Both the position numbers and the translations under genes were made by a program. From Gemmatimonadota bacterium (GTDB lineage: Bacteria; Gemmatimonadota; Gemmatimonadetes; Gemmatimonadales; Gemmatimonadaceae), in NCBI GenBank assembly GCA_028287285.1, contig JAQBPY010000142.1, forward strand, positions 1 through 58,063: a DNA stretch of 58,063 bases. Reading direction: 5' to 3'. This document shows, piece after piece, positions 7,939-15,171 of the stretch. The stretch's first letter is position 1. Each line of letters begins with the position of its first letter. The notes beneath the pieces are model-generated. The model did not search any database. It was not told the DNA's origin and saw nothing but the letters and a program-made list of their open reading frames with translations.

Positions 7939-8396
7939 CAGGCGAACCCCACCCAGGTCTTGGGGTCCGCGGGTTTTGCCGAAGCGTCAGGATTTTCAAA
8001 ACTTGCGGGCGTGCACGAAACGGGGACCGCCCCTCCCGCTGTCGATGTCGGCGAAAGTTTGCGAGCACCCCCCCCGGTGGGTGTCATGCGGCTCTCTGGC
8101 CGGTCATAGCGTCCGGTCTTGGCGCTATGACAGGAGTTCGTCATGGCCTGCCAGTTGGAGCGGCGCCAAAAGAGGTCGCGGTCACCCTTGTGCGGCACGA
8201 TGTGGTCGACCATCTGCGAGGGCGGGGCGTCGGGCTGACCTCTGTGCGTCGGGCACTCGCATCGAGGATGGCTGGCGAGGAACTCACGCCGGGCTTTATC
8301 CCATGCGGTGGTGTAGCCGAGCTTGCGCGGGGAGATTTGCTGGCGGGGCTTGGCCGGCTGGCCTTGAGCGTGCGCGCGCGGTGGGCGAGTAGGCAT
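7938..8396 (-). CDS. HNH endonuclease beside terminase
   Basis: An HNH nuclease with zinc-ligand Cys residues (HPRCECPTHRG), the metal/active-site strand MVDHIVPHKGD, and the NWQAMTNSCHSAKTGR segment that gives the Asn and final His. The core spans about residues 28-100; the rest is a low-complexity Pro/Ser tail. HNH proteins encoded next to terminase are known to assist genome-end cleavage in cos-type phages, so this placement suggests a packaging role. It begins a new gene block after a 48-bp gap. Confidence 0.9.
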   Translation of the reverse strand: MPTRPPRAHAQGQPAKPRQQISPRKLGYTTAWDKARREFLASHPRCECPTHRGQPDAPPSQMVDHIVPHKGDRDLFWRRSNWQAMTNSCHSAKTGRYDRPESRMTPTGGGARKLSPTSTAGGAVPVSCTPASFENPDASAKPADPKTWVGFA

Positions 8397-8438
8397 CCTG
8401 CATAGAGGATACGCCTACAGGCGAGCGCCGTTCATGTA

Positions 8439-8462
8439 GACCGTTCAGTCTGGGCAACGGTC
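8439..8462 (-). other. Stem-loop at the early/packaging gene boundary
   Basis: GACCGTT and AACGGTC form a perfect 7-bp inverted repeat around a 10-nt loop, overlapping the stop of the upstream frameshifted gene and lying 43 bases before the HNH start. There is no T-run, so it is not a classical terminator. It may be an RNA-processing or regulatory structure separating early from packaging genes. Confidence 0.35.
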
Positions 8463-8679
8463 AGGGCTTCTGTCGCCGCTCGGTCGGTAGTACGCGCCCT
8501 CTTGGTCTGTGGCTGCGCCTTCGGCTTCGTAGCCCTCGACTGAGAGCGCGCGAAGTGCGTTGGCCGCAGCCACCGTTCCGCCGACGAGGTACCACGCGCC
8601 ACCGAAGACGTCTGCGCGGCGAGCGTCGATCTCCATAACCTGCCCCGTCGCGCGGTCCGCCGAACAATTCAACGATCAT
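8445..8679 (-). pseudogene. Small phage protein interrupted by one extra G
   Basis: The frame from ATG 8679 begins MIVELFGGPRDG, a common start among small phage proteins, then turns into an Arg-rich random frame. The neighbouring frame continues sensibly from the same point (QVMEIDARRADVFGGAWYLV) to EGAYYRPSGDRSPD and a stop at 8445. The switch lies at four G (minus strand) at 8643-8646; three G would join both parts into one 77-residue protein. Either a sequencing or assembly indel or a real lesion. Function of the family is unknown. Confidence 0.7.
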
Positions 8680-8688
8680 TCAGCACCA

Positions 8689-8973
8689 TCATGCAGCCGC
8701 CGCTTCCGATGGCAAGCGGTACTTGAGCAGCACGGTGCGCACGCCGCGCCCGTCCTGGCTCACCACCTTGAGATAGCCACGGTCAATCAGCCAGTTGATT
8801 GCGTCGGAGGCGCTACCGGTGCTCACCCGCGCGAGGGTCGCAACGGCGTCCACCTTGAGCGGCTTTGCATCCTCGAAGTCGAGGTGCGGTGGCTGGATGG
8901 TCAGGTACACGCCCCAGCGAATCGGTGTGCGCTCCGAGTCATTCCATAATGTCTCCATGGCGGGGTAACTCAT
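8689..8973 (-). CDS. Small winged-helix-like protein, 94 aa
   Basis: ATG at 8973 overlaps the previous stop. Residues 35-75 (DAKPLKVDAVATLARVSTGS, then SDAINWLIDRGYLKVV) read like a helix-turn-helix plus wing: an adaptor-type AVATLARVSTGSASDAI turn and a C-terminal beta hairpin (GRGVRTVLLKYRLP). This suggests nucleic-acid binding in the early operon. No specific family assigned. Confidence 0.7.
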   Translation of the reverse strand: MSYPAMETLWNDSERTPIRWGVYLTIQPPHLDFEDAKPLKVDAVATLARVSTGSASDAINWLIDRGYLKVVSQDGRGVRTVLLKYRLPSEAAAA

Positions 8974-9269
8974 GACCGGACTCCGTGAAGCGCCCTTGCG
9001 CCGCGCGTCTTGAGGTCAGCCCACGGCCAAAGGATCCAGTCTTCCGCGCAAGCGTGTAACCATTCGACGAGACGGTAGCGATGGGGGTCGCGGACGGTCA
9101 GGATGCCAGCGGCGCTGGCGGTGATGCGGCGCCGTCCGGATTCGTCCATGCCCTTAGCAGTCCCGGACGTTGTGGCTGCGAACGAGGGCATGCCCTGGAA
9201 CGAGATATAGTCGCCGCGGCGGAAGCCGGGTTCCGTGAATGCAGTGGAGACGGAGATGCTGCTGCTCAC
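8970..9269 (-). CDS. Small phage protein, 99 aa
   Basis: GTG at 9269 overlaps the previous stop (GTGA) and its stop overlaps the next ATG. The N-terminal half is Ser/Thr-rich and the C-terminal half Trp-rich (LVEWLHACAEDWILWPWADL). Not recognised. Confidence 0.55.
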   Translation of the reverse strand: MSSSISVSTAFTEPGFRRGDYISFQGMPSFAATTSGTAKGMDESGRRRITASAAGILTVRDPHRYRLVEWLHACAEDWILWPWADLKTRGARALHGVRS

Positions 9270-9493
9270 GTGCCACCCCGCGCGCGGAATGTGACCGGGC
9301 TTCTCTTTCTGGCGCGTCGCTCAGCGGCACGTTGCGCGCGCATGATCGTGCCAAGCCGCGCGAATGCCTGCGTGACGTCGGCCAAGACGGTATTGAGCTT
9401 CTCTATCGCGACAGCCAGCGGATGCGTCCGAAATGACTCAGCGTCTCGGCGCGCCTCAAATTGGGTGGCGTCGTCGTGCCATGGTTCGGTCAT
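9266..9493 (-). CDS. Small helical phage protein, 75 aa
   Basis: ATG at 9493 overlaps the previous stop. A long amphipathic helix (AVAIEKLNTVLADVTQAFARL) precedes a very basic stretch (RAQRAAERRARKRSP), which could contact nucleic acid. No family recognised. Confidence 0.55.
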   Translation of the reverse strand: MTEPWHDDATQFEARRDAESFRTHPLAVAIEKLNTVLADVTQAFARLGTIMRAQRAAERRARKRSPVTFRARGGT

Positions 9494-9819
9494 GGAAGTT
9501 CAGGAGGGAGGTAGGATTCCAACGCGTCGGCTATCTCATTGGCGCACAACGCGCCTGCTCCTGCACCCGCGCGCTTGAGAATATCCGCCTCCGTGCGGAG
9601 CCATTCGATCCAATGCGATCGGAATTTTCGATCATCGGAGTCTGGGAGCGCGGCGTTGAGCACGGCAATCAGCGCGACACTGCACTCGTTATCTGAGCGC
9701 TCCTGCGATACGGTCGAACGAGAGATTTCGTCGAGTGCATACGCGGAGGACCCGATCTTGACGGACTGTAGCGCTCTCCACTCCTCAGCGCTCAGCGCTG
9801 GTTCTATGCGGTCGGTCAT
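9490..9819 (-). CDS. Phage protein of unknown function, 109 aa
   Basis: ATG at 9819 overlaps the previous stop. Mostly helical and mildly acidic, with LSAEEWRALQSVKIGSSAYA near the start and IADALESYLPPELP at the end. No motif identified; held in the coupled early operon. Confidence 0.6.
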   Translation of the reverse strand: MTDRIEPALSAEEWRALQSVKIGSSAYALDEISRSTVSQERSDNECSVALIAVLNAALPDSDDRKFRSHWIEWLRTEADILKRAGAGAGALCANEIADALESYLPPELP

Positions 9820-10166
9820 CGGCGCTCCAGCCAGAGGATGACTCGCGTGAACCCGCGCAGTGCCGCCACGAACGGGCGGCGGACTTCCACCATGATCGGC
9901 GCGGCAGCATCACGGACATCTAGGAGCGCTTCCTCCAGTGTCTTTGGTTGATGGCGGTCGGTCATCGCTCGCTCCGCCATGCGCTTCAGATGGCGGAGGG
10001 GCAGCCTGGCGTCCAGCGCCACCCGCGCGAGTCGTTCGTTGCCTTCGGCGCCGTCGATGAGGGCACGCACCTCGGCGTGAGAGTGCCTGTATTCCAGGCA
10101 GAGGCGAGCCGCGAGGGCATCGTCTGCGGCGGCCTGCACGTCTGATGTGGGGGTGCGGTCGATCAT
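9816..10166 (-). CDS. Helical phage protein, 116 aa
   Basis: ATG at 10166 overlaps the preceding stop. The middle (DDALAARLCLEYRHSHAEVR, then EGNERLARVALDARLPLRHL) is strongly helical; the C-terminus (VALRGFTRVILWLERR) is hydrophobic and basic, possibly membrane-peripheral. No family recognised. Confidence 0.6.
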   Translation of the reverse strand: MIDRTPTSDVQAAADDALAARLCLEYRHSHAEVRALIDGAEGNERLARVALDARLPLRHLKRMAERAMTDRHQPKTLEEALLDVRDAAAPIMVEVRRPFVAALRGFTRVILWLERR

Positions 10167-10360
10167 GAGTGTGGCCTCTGGTGCTTTGGGCGGAGCGTGA
10201 CGGCGTCCGTGTTGGCGCGCAATGCCTTGACGGCGACCGTGCTTGAAATGTAAGAATTCGTGAGTTGCAGTGCGACGACTTCTCCCACGCCATTCGCCTG
10301 TAGCGTGCGCAGGTAGAGCGCCGCAGCTTCGGCATCGTCAGTGATGTCGCGTTCGGTCAT
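10163..10360 (-). CDS. Small phage protein after rusA, 65 aa
   Basis: ATG at 10360 begins MTERDITDDAEAAALYLRTL. An 80-bp untranslated gap separates it from rusA, a break in an otherwise tightly packed operon, and no clear ribosome site is seen. The C-terminus is basic (VTLRPKHQRPHS). Function unknown. Confidence 0.5.
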   Translation of the reverse strand: MTERDITDDAEAAALYLRTLQANGVGEVVALQLTNSYISSTVAVKALRANTDAVTLRPKHQRPHS

Positions 10361-10439
10361 GATGTTGGGTGTGTGAAGTGTTTTCCCCTGTTTTCTGGCA
10401 CCCACCATCCGTTCAGTGCCGCTAGCGAGGGTTGCGGGG

Positions 10440-10982
10440 TCATGCCGCGAGGGGGCGAATGGTGAGCTCAGCCCGGGGTGCGTCGACATCCACGCCGGCC
10501 CGGTACCAGCGGGTGTCGTACAGCCACGCGTCTTTCGTGTAGACCACCGTCTCCAGGGCGTCGTGGGTTGCCTTGGCGAAATTGCACACGTCGTGAATGC
10601 GATGGTCCGGCACCCAGACCGCCCCCACGATACCGAGCGGGATGGCGGCGGGGGTTGGGGCGGGGAATCCAAGCGTCTGTTTTGCGCGGTCGCGGATCAG
10701 CCCCTTCGCCCGGGCGTACGGCGCACTGAGTGTGAGCGCGGGCGTACCATGGCGCAGGATGGGTATTTGGCGGGTGTTGTCGCTCGCGAGGTGGCTCCAG
10801 GGCAAGAGGATGCGGACCGGCCACTGGATACCGGGGGCCTCCTCGAGCGTCGGGGTTGGGGGAGCTTTCACGCGGGGTGAGGTGCCCTCGATGATCTGCT
10901 CGGCTTTCCGTCTGGCCGTGGTCTCGTCAAGGCCGTACTGAGACCGAAGGCCAGCCGTGATCTGATCAAGAGTGAGGGTCAT
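10440..10982 (-). CDS. rusA: RusA-type Holliday junction resolvase
   Basis: A 180-residue protein. Residues 1-60 are an extra N-terminal segment (LTLDQITAGLRSQYGLDETT) containing a small helical region. The RusA core follows: ILLPWSHLASDNTRQIPIL, a first strand pair, then the catalytic block HDVCNFAKATHDALETVVYT, carrying the conserved Asp, Asn, Lys and Asp pattern of RusA, then KDAWLYDTRWYRAG and a closing PRAELTIRPL strand. RusA dimers cut four-way junctions, letting phages resolve branched DNA before packaging. ATG at 10982 overlaps the cysH-like stop, so the resolvase is translationally linked to the CRISPR module upstream. Confidence 0.88.
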   Translation of the reverse strand: MTLTLDQITAGLRSQYGLDETTARRKAEQIIEGTSPRVKAPPTPTLEEAPGIQWPVRILLPWSHLASDNTRQIPILRHGTPALTLSAPYARAKGLIRDRAKQTLGFPAPTPAAIPLGIVGAVWVPDHRIHDVCNFAKATHDALETVVYTKDAWLYDTRWYRAGVDVDAPRAELTIRPLAA

Positions 10983-11779
10983 ATCGCCGCTTCCGAAGAA
11001 TGCGCGCGCGCACTCGCGTGGATGCGGCACGCCGCATCGTAGAGCGGAGCGACGTCAGGATAGTGCCGTCCGAGCCAGTCCCGGTATCCGCGACCGTCCG
11101 ACAACTCGCGCGGGTACCATGTCCCGTCGCGGAGATATTCAAGCGGCGGGGCGAGTTCGAGCTTGGTGTAGACGGGGTTCAGCGGGATTTGGTCCTTTGC
11201 GAGCAGGAATCCCACGACCTCGTCTGCCGTCCAGTGAATGAGTGGGGTGCATATCCGCATCCCGTCCGCGCGGCGATAGCACGCTCCGCGCACGCGATAG
11301 TTCGCTCGCCGTCCGACGCTCTCGGTGGCTCGCACCCCGAGTGCGAGTCCATCGACCCCGTCCTCACGCATCTGCGCCTCCATCGTCCTGACCTTTAGCA
11401 TCGCGGGGTAGCGAGTACGCCCGGCGAGTACGGACTCGACGTCCCACGGATACGGCACGGCGCGCCATTCCGAGGAGACGGCGCGTGCGAGCAGGCCCAC
11501 GTACGCGAGCCGATCCGGGAGCGGGTTCGGCGGATCGGCGCGATAGATCGGAATGCCTCCATCGACGGCGAGCGTCACGAGCAGGAGCGCCGAACTATCC
11601 TTGCCGCCGCCACACGCCACCGCTGGCCGAGTAACGACGGCCCGCCACGCCGCGACGGTCCGGAGTGCAAAATCAAATTTCCGGCGAAACGCCGCCGTGC
11701 GCGAGAGTGCGGCGAGCGATCTTACGCGCGACATGGCGGTCTCGGTGTGCGCGGCACGCATCTGGGCGAGCGAGGGCAT
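10979..11779 (-). CDS. cysH: CysH-like PP-loop protein of the type IV-B CRISPR module
   Basis: The sequence RPAVACGGGKDSSALLLVTL is a PP-loop of the PAPS reductase/CysH superfamily, followed by GIPIYRADPPNPLPDRLAYV and, later, ALGVRATESVGRRANY and CTPLIHWTADEVVGFLLAKD, which are typical of CysH-like phage and CRISPR-associated proteins. The usual first Ser of SGGKDS is Gly here. The start is uncertain: ATG 11779 (266 aa) or ATG 11734 (251 aa), both inside the end of csf3. CysH-like genes are the defining companion of type IV-B loci. Known family members act on adenylated sulfur compounds or modify nucleotides, but the role with Csf proteins is not established. Confidence 0.85.
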   Translation of the reverse strand: MPSLAQMRAAHTETAMSRVRSLAALSRTAAFRRKFDFALRTVAAWRAVVTRPAVACGGGKDSSALLLVTLAVDGGIPIYRADPPNPLPDRLAYVGLLARAVSSEWRAVPYPWDVESVLAGRTRYPAMLKVRTMEAQMREDGVDGLALGVRATESVGRRANYRVRGACYRRADGMRICTPLIHWTADEVVGFLLAKDQIPLNPVYTKLELAPPLEYLRDGTWYPRELSDGRGYRDWLGRHYPDVAPLYDAACRIHASARAHSSEAAI

Positions 11780-12464
11780 GGAGAAGTGGGAAGAGGGAGG
11801 GATTGAGCGCGCAACGCGTCCCTGCGCGAACGATGGCGTCGGTCGTGCGCGCAGGATGCCAGTACGGGGGCCTGAGCGGGCCGGTCTCAGTGGAGTCTGC
11901 CCACTCGACCCAGCTCGCGGGGATGTGGCGCTGCGCCACGTCGGTGAGCGTGAGAACCGCCGCCGCGTCGGCGTCCTCGGGGAGATAGGCCGCCTCCCAT
12001 GTCGCGACGACCCCGTAGCCAGCACTCCGCCAGCCACCGAGATGCGTCAGTCGCCGGGCGAGCCGGAGCAGCGGACGTCGATCTCCAATGGCTAGCCACG
12101 ACACCGTTGGTGTAATGATCGTCGGGAGGCGATGCATGCGGTTTTTGCCGGGGCCAAGGCCAAGGTGGATCGACCGGCTCAGCGCCGCGATATCCTCCCC
12201 ATCCCGACGCTTAACGGTATGATCACTGGACAGGCGTGCGTCGTCCGCAAACGTCGCTACCGTCGCCAGAGCCACCGTCACGCCGCGAAAGGTTGCACTG
12301 GCAATCGGGAGCGGAGGCGTGACCAGGTCCCCGAGTGGTGTGCTCCGGTCGATGGGCGCGATGCGACAGTTCGGATGCGCCGACGCAAGGAGGCCGTCGA
12401 GGTGCAGGTCGTCGGTGATCACAATAGGCGCGGCCATCGTGGCCGTCAGTCGAATGACGCCCAC
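11673..12464 (-). CDS. csf3: Type IV CRISPR Cas5-type subunit Csf3
   Basis: A RAMP-fold protein that in type IV complexes caps the 5' end of the guide RNA. Family features: first strand and helix VIRLTATMAAPIVITDDLHLDG, the PIASATFRG strand, GLGPGKNRMHRLP, the glycine loop LGGWRSAGYGVVATWE, and PLRPPYWHPA near the C-terminus, a strong Csf3 signature. I chose GTG 12464 because the first RAMP strand (VGVIRLTAT) lies before the ATG at 12437. The last ~35 residues overlap the start of cysH. The gene begins 4 bases after csf2 ends. Confidence 0.85.
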   Translation of the reverse strand: MGVIRLTATMAAPIVITDDLHLDGLLASAHPNCRIAPIDRSTPLGDLVTPPLPIASATFRGVTVALATVATFADDARLSSDHTVKRRDGEDIAALSRSIHLGLGPGKNRMHRLPTIITPTVSWLAIGDRRPLLRLARRLTHLGGWRSAGYGVVATWEAAYLPEDADAAAVLTLTDVAQRHIPASWVEWADSTETGPLRPPYWHPARTTDAIVRAGTRCALNPSLFPLLHALARPDACRAHRDRHVARKIARRTLAHGGVSPEI

Positions 12465-12468
12465 CGCC

Positions 12469-13320
12469 TTACGCCATGCTTGCGGCAAGCGCGATGAGTG
12501 TCTCTCGCGCCGACTTGACAATCGTCGCATCCGACAACCATGCGTCGTATCCCTCGCTCGGACACTCATGCTGCACTTGTACCCGGCCAAATCCTGAGCC
12601 GGACTTGCCGCCCAGCGAGACGAGTTCATTCAGCGCGTAACCGAGCACGCCGACTTCGACGGGCGGCAGCGACTTCAGCGCGATCAGCGAGCCTTGCAGC
12701 ACCACGCCCGGGACCAGTGCCTCGATGGTCACCGGCATCGGCGTCACACCGCTCAGTGCGGGATTCTGCTGATCACGATCAATGTGCCGGACCTGGGAAA
12801 TCTCTGCGACCAGTTCCTCGGCGTCGTGCAGCGGCGCGCCTGGCTGCGCCGTGCACAATCCGGCGGCGACCGTTTCGGTGCACACGGGCCACAGCCACCC
12901 CACCGATACACGACCCGGCATCATATAGCTGTACAACGCCGCCCCGAAGACGCTCAGGGCTGGGATGGCGTGGCGCAACGCCCGTTGCGTAACCGGGTCC
13001 GTCTTGGTCTCTGCCTGCGTCAGATGGCCCCCATTGGCTAACGCGCCATACAGCCGATCCCACGCGATTGGCGGAACCTCAGCTGCCCCGACATGCAGCC
13101 CGCACCGCGTAAAGAGATCCCGCATCACGATCCGACGGAGCGCACCGCGAAGGGCGTTGCCGCTGACGGCAGGGACGCCGGGTGAGGCTGGAGACGCCGC
13201 GAGCGGGACGCGACGAAATAGCACGGCGTTTCCGGTATCGCCGCCGAAGGCACCGTGGTGGAGCGGCGCTTCGAGTGTCATTGTGATCGGATAGCGACTG
13301 GCATTCATTCGAGCACTCAT
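12469..13320 (-). CDS. csf2: Type IV CRISPR Cas7-type backbone subunit Csf2
   Basis: A 283-residue Cas7-like protein, which polymerises along the guide RNA. It shows YPITMTLEAPLHHGAFGGDT, then GNAVLFRRVPL, the PGVPAVSGNALRGALRRIVM block, and a C-terminal glycine-rich loop LGGKSGSGFGRVQV; these are hallmark Csf2 positions. The ATG at 13320 has a good ribosome site (AAGGA, 8 bases upstream) and the 42-bp gap from csf1 is one of the few in the operon, consistent with this abundant subunit being translated independently at high level. Confidence 0.9.
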   Translation of the reverse strand: MSARMNASRYPITMTLEAPLHHGAFGGDTGNAVLFRRVPLAASPASPGVPAVSGNALRGALRRIVMRDLFTRCGLHVGAAEVPPIAWDRLYGALANGGHLTQAETKTDPVTQRALRHAIPALSVFGAALYSYMMPGRVSVGWLWPVCTETVAAGLCTAQPGAPLHDAEELVAEISQVRHIDRDQQNPALSGVTPMPVTIEALVPGVVLQGSLIALKSLPPVEVGVLGYALNELVSLGGKSGSGFGRVQVQHECPSEGYDAWLSDATIVKSARETLIALAASMA

Positions 13321-13362
13321 GGGAATCGTCCTTGGTTGTTGGTTGGTCAGGGGCGGTGCGGA

Positions 13363-14430
13363 CTACGCGGCGTTGGGGCGAGCGAGTTTTGCGGCTTGCT
13401 GCTGGTCGTAGGCGAGCGCCACGAGCAGTTGCGTCCGTTCCCGGAGCGTCATCATGATGTTCGTCGCGTCAGCGTCATCTGTTTCGCGAACGAATTCGAC
13501 GACAGACAGCGCTCCGCTGCTGTGTGGCGCAACGCTCAAATCCGCGAGCATTCGGGCGACAAACACCGGGAGCACGCGGCCCGCGTGGCGCTGCACGCGG
13601 CGGGCAAAGACGCCTGCCCAGAACTCCTTTCCGTGCGTGCTGCGGTACCCACTGTCTTTGGCGAGCCGCACGAGGAGGTCGGCAGCACGCGCATCGGTCG
13701 GGTCAATCATTGATTGGAATGTCTCGGAGAAGGGGGAAAGGACGCGCGGATCATCCGTCGGGGCATGCGCCACGAGAAGATCGAGCACGGGATCGCCGCG
13801 CCGTGGCGCGATGATTGCTTCGCAAGCCGTCCACGCGGACGCGCCGCGTGCAATCGCCGCCGGGCGATACCGGCCAGAGAGAATGTCATCCCGCGCGCAC
13901 CAGCCGAAACCCTTAGCGTCGACTGTGCGGAGCGTGGCGACAGCGAGCGACAGCGGCGCGTCGCGCGATGGAATGAACGTGATCGTCCCCTGATCGCTGC
14001 CGATGCGAAGGTGCGTAGGCGTGCACGGCTCGGCGTACAGGATGTGATGCCGCTGCTTTGATGTCGCCCACGACAGGATTGAGAGTCCCTGCGGGGGATC
14101 AACAAGCAGGCCCCACACGTCGGCGTAGTCGAGGACCAGGAGCGCGCCTTCCACTACAGCAAGTGACCGAGTCCGCGGCGGCGGCGGCACGTCTCCCGGG
14201 CGACCTCCGAGCAGTCGTGCGCAACCAGTGCAGAGATCGGGGGCGGTCGGAGCCTCGCACGCCGCCCAGTCGCTGAATCCAATACCGAGCGCCTTCTTGC
14301 GAGGGCCGGCGCCATCGAAAGGAGAATCTCCGCAGACGCAACACGAGCAGCCTGCGCCAAGCCGCACGCCGAGGGCGGTCGCAAGAATCTCCCTGGCACG
14401 AGAGCGTGGCGTTCGTTCGGTTGTGGTCAT
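13363..14430 (-). CDS. csf1: Type IV CRISPR large subunit Csf1, possibly fused to Cas11
   Basis: The N-terminal ~100 residues hold a four-cysteine zinc finger (CCVCGDS and LCTGCARLLGG) around KALGIGFSDWAAC, as in Csf1. Next comes the PPQGLSILSWATSKQRHHIL block, matching the Csf1 'PP...K-H' region. At 355 residues it is much longer than most Csf1 proteins (about 200-250). The extra C-terminal ~130 residues are helical (ARAADLLVRLAKDSGY, FWAGVFARRVQRHAGRVLPV, MMTLRERTQLLVALAYDQQQ), like the small subunit Cas11, which has no separate gene here. The ATG at 14430 overlaps the preceding stop. It would recognise or stabilise the 5' side of the ribonucleoprotein. Confidence 0.85.
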   Translation of the reverse strand: MTTTERTPRSRAREILATALGVRLGAGCSCCVCGDSPFDGAGPRKKALGIGFSDWAACEAPTAPDLCTGCARLLGGRPGDVPPPPRTRSLAVVEGALLVLDYADVWGLLVDPPQGLSILSWATSKQRHHILYAEPCTPTHLRIGSDQGTITFIPSRDAPLSLAVATLRTVDAKGFGWCARDDILSGRYRPAAIARGASAWTACEAIIAPRRGDPVLDLLVAHAPTDDPRVLSPFSETFQSMIDPTDARAADLLVRLAKDSGYRSTHGKEFWAGVFARRVQRHAGRVLPVFVARMLADLSVAPHSSGALSVVEFVRETDDADATNIMMTLRERTQLLVALAYDQQQAAKLARPNAA

Positions 14431-14561
14431 GAGCTCCACTGAAAGAGTGAGAAGAAGTTGTCGCTATGCACTGGTGCTCTATTGATGAGGCCCAGCCCAA
14501 TGCGCCCGGTCACCGCAGGAGGGGCAGGGGTGCCGATGGTGTCCAGGTCGTCGCGGGTCAT
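14427..14561 (-). CDS. Micro-protein upstream of csf1, 44 aa
   Basis: A 44-residue gene starting MTRDDLDTIGTPAPPA and ending with an aromatic tail (SDNFFSLFQWSS). Both ends overlap neighbours (ATGA at 14561 and 14430), so its translation couples into csf1. Unknown family. It may serve mainly to pass ribosomes on to the CRISPR module. Confidence 0.5.
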   Translation of the reverse strand: MTRDDLDTIGTPAPPAVTGRIGLGLINRAPVHSDNFFSLFQWSS

Positions 14562-14833
14562 GGTGTCCCGTCCAGCGTAGCAAGGACAGCAGCGCGGGAG
14601 ACGTATTCTCCGTTCCGAGTAATTCGCATTTCTGCCTTGAATGTGGATAAGGATGTCTCTTCCAAGCTGGGCGAGCACCGCCGCAGCGCCGCTATCCTCT
14701 CCCGCAAGTGTCGATGCCGGACGTAGTCCAACAACGCCATCGCCTCCTCAAGGGCTGGCGCCGTGACCTCGCAATAGTTCGTGGCGAGGCCGCTGTGCTC
14801 GATGCGGACGGTGACGGATGCGTCTGCGCTCAT
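14558..14833 (-). CDS. Small phage protein, 91 aa
   Basis: ATG at 14833 overlaps the preceding stop. It opens with a beta pattern (VTVRIEHSGLATNYCEVTAP), then a helix (ALEEAMALLDYVRHRHLRER) and a final pair (FKAEMRITRNGEYVSRAAVL). Compact alpha/beta layout, unknown function. Confidence 0.6.
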   Translation of the reverse strand: MSADASVTVRIEHSGLATNYCEVTAPALEEAMALLDYVRHRHLRERIAALRRCSPSLEETSLSTFKAEMRITRNGEYVSRAAVLATLDGTP

Positions 14834-15171
14834 TCCCGCACCCGCAGTGCCTGGATTCCAGTGTAGAGGCGGTCCAACTCCGCGTTCAGGCGGCGCATCT
14901 CGACGCGGGCGGCGTTGAGCTGGCGGAGCAGGCGTCCTTCCTCCTCGTCGTGGCTGACGCGCTCGCGCTCCACCCCTTCTCTGTGGCCGTGCATGTACGC
15001 CGCCGCGAAGCGCGGGTCGTTGCGAATGAGGTGCGTAAGCGTGGCGGCGGGGAACCAGTCCGTCTGCCGCACGCGCTTGCACTTGCCCTCACCATGCGCC
15101 GCCTCTCCAAACCCGCAGTTCGCGCACATCTCCGCAACCGCGAGCGCTGATCCTTCTGTCGCTCCGCTCAT
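14830..15171 (-). CDS. Zinc-site and coiled-coil protein, 113 aa
   Basis: ATG at 15171 overlaps the preceding stop. The N-terminal part has a small Cys/His cluster (CANCGFGEAAHGEGKCKRV) that could bind zinc. The C-terminal half is a clear coiled coil (GRLLRQLNAARVEMRRLNAE). Probably a nucleic-acid or protein adaptor, by inference. No family identified. Confidence 0.62.
   Translation of the reverse strand: MSGATEGSALAVAEMCANCGFGEAAHGEGKCKRVRQTDWFPAATLTHLIRNDPRFAAAYMHGHREGVERERVSHDEEEGRLLRQLNAARVEMRRLNAELDRLYTGIQALRVRE

Noticed and set aside
10361-10439. Possible short CRISPR-like repeat or guide RNA after rusA
   Set aside because: The 80-bp gap has no repeated unit and only weak self-pairing; nothing supports an array.
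12437-12439. ATG 12437 as the csf3 start
   Set aside because: It would cut the first conserved RAMP strand (VIRLTAT); the GTG at 12464 keeps it, though the ATG cannot be excluded.
10979-14430. Type I or type III CRISPR effector
   Set aside because: No Cas3, Cas10 or Cas8 signatures; zinc-finger Csf1, PPYW Csf3 and CysH fit type IV-B better.
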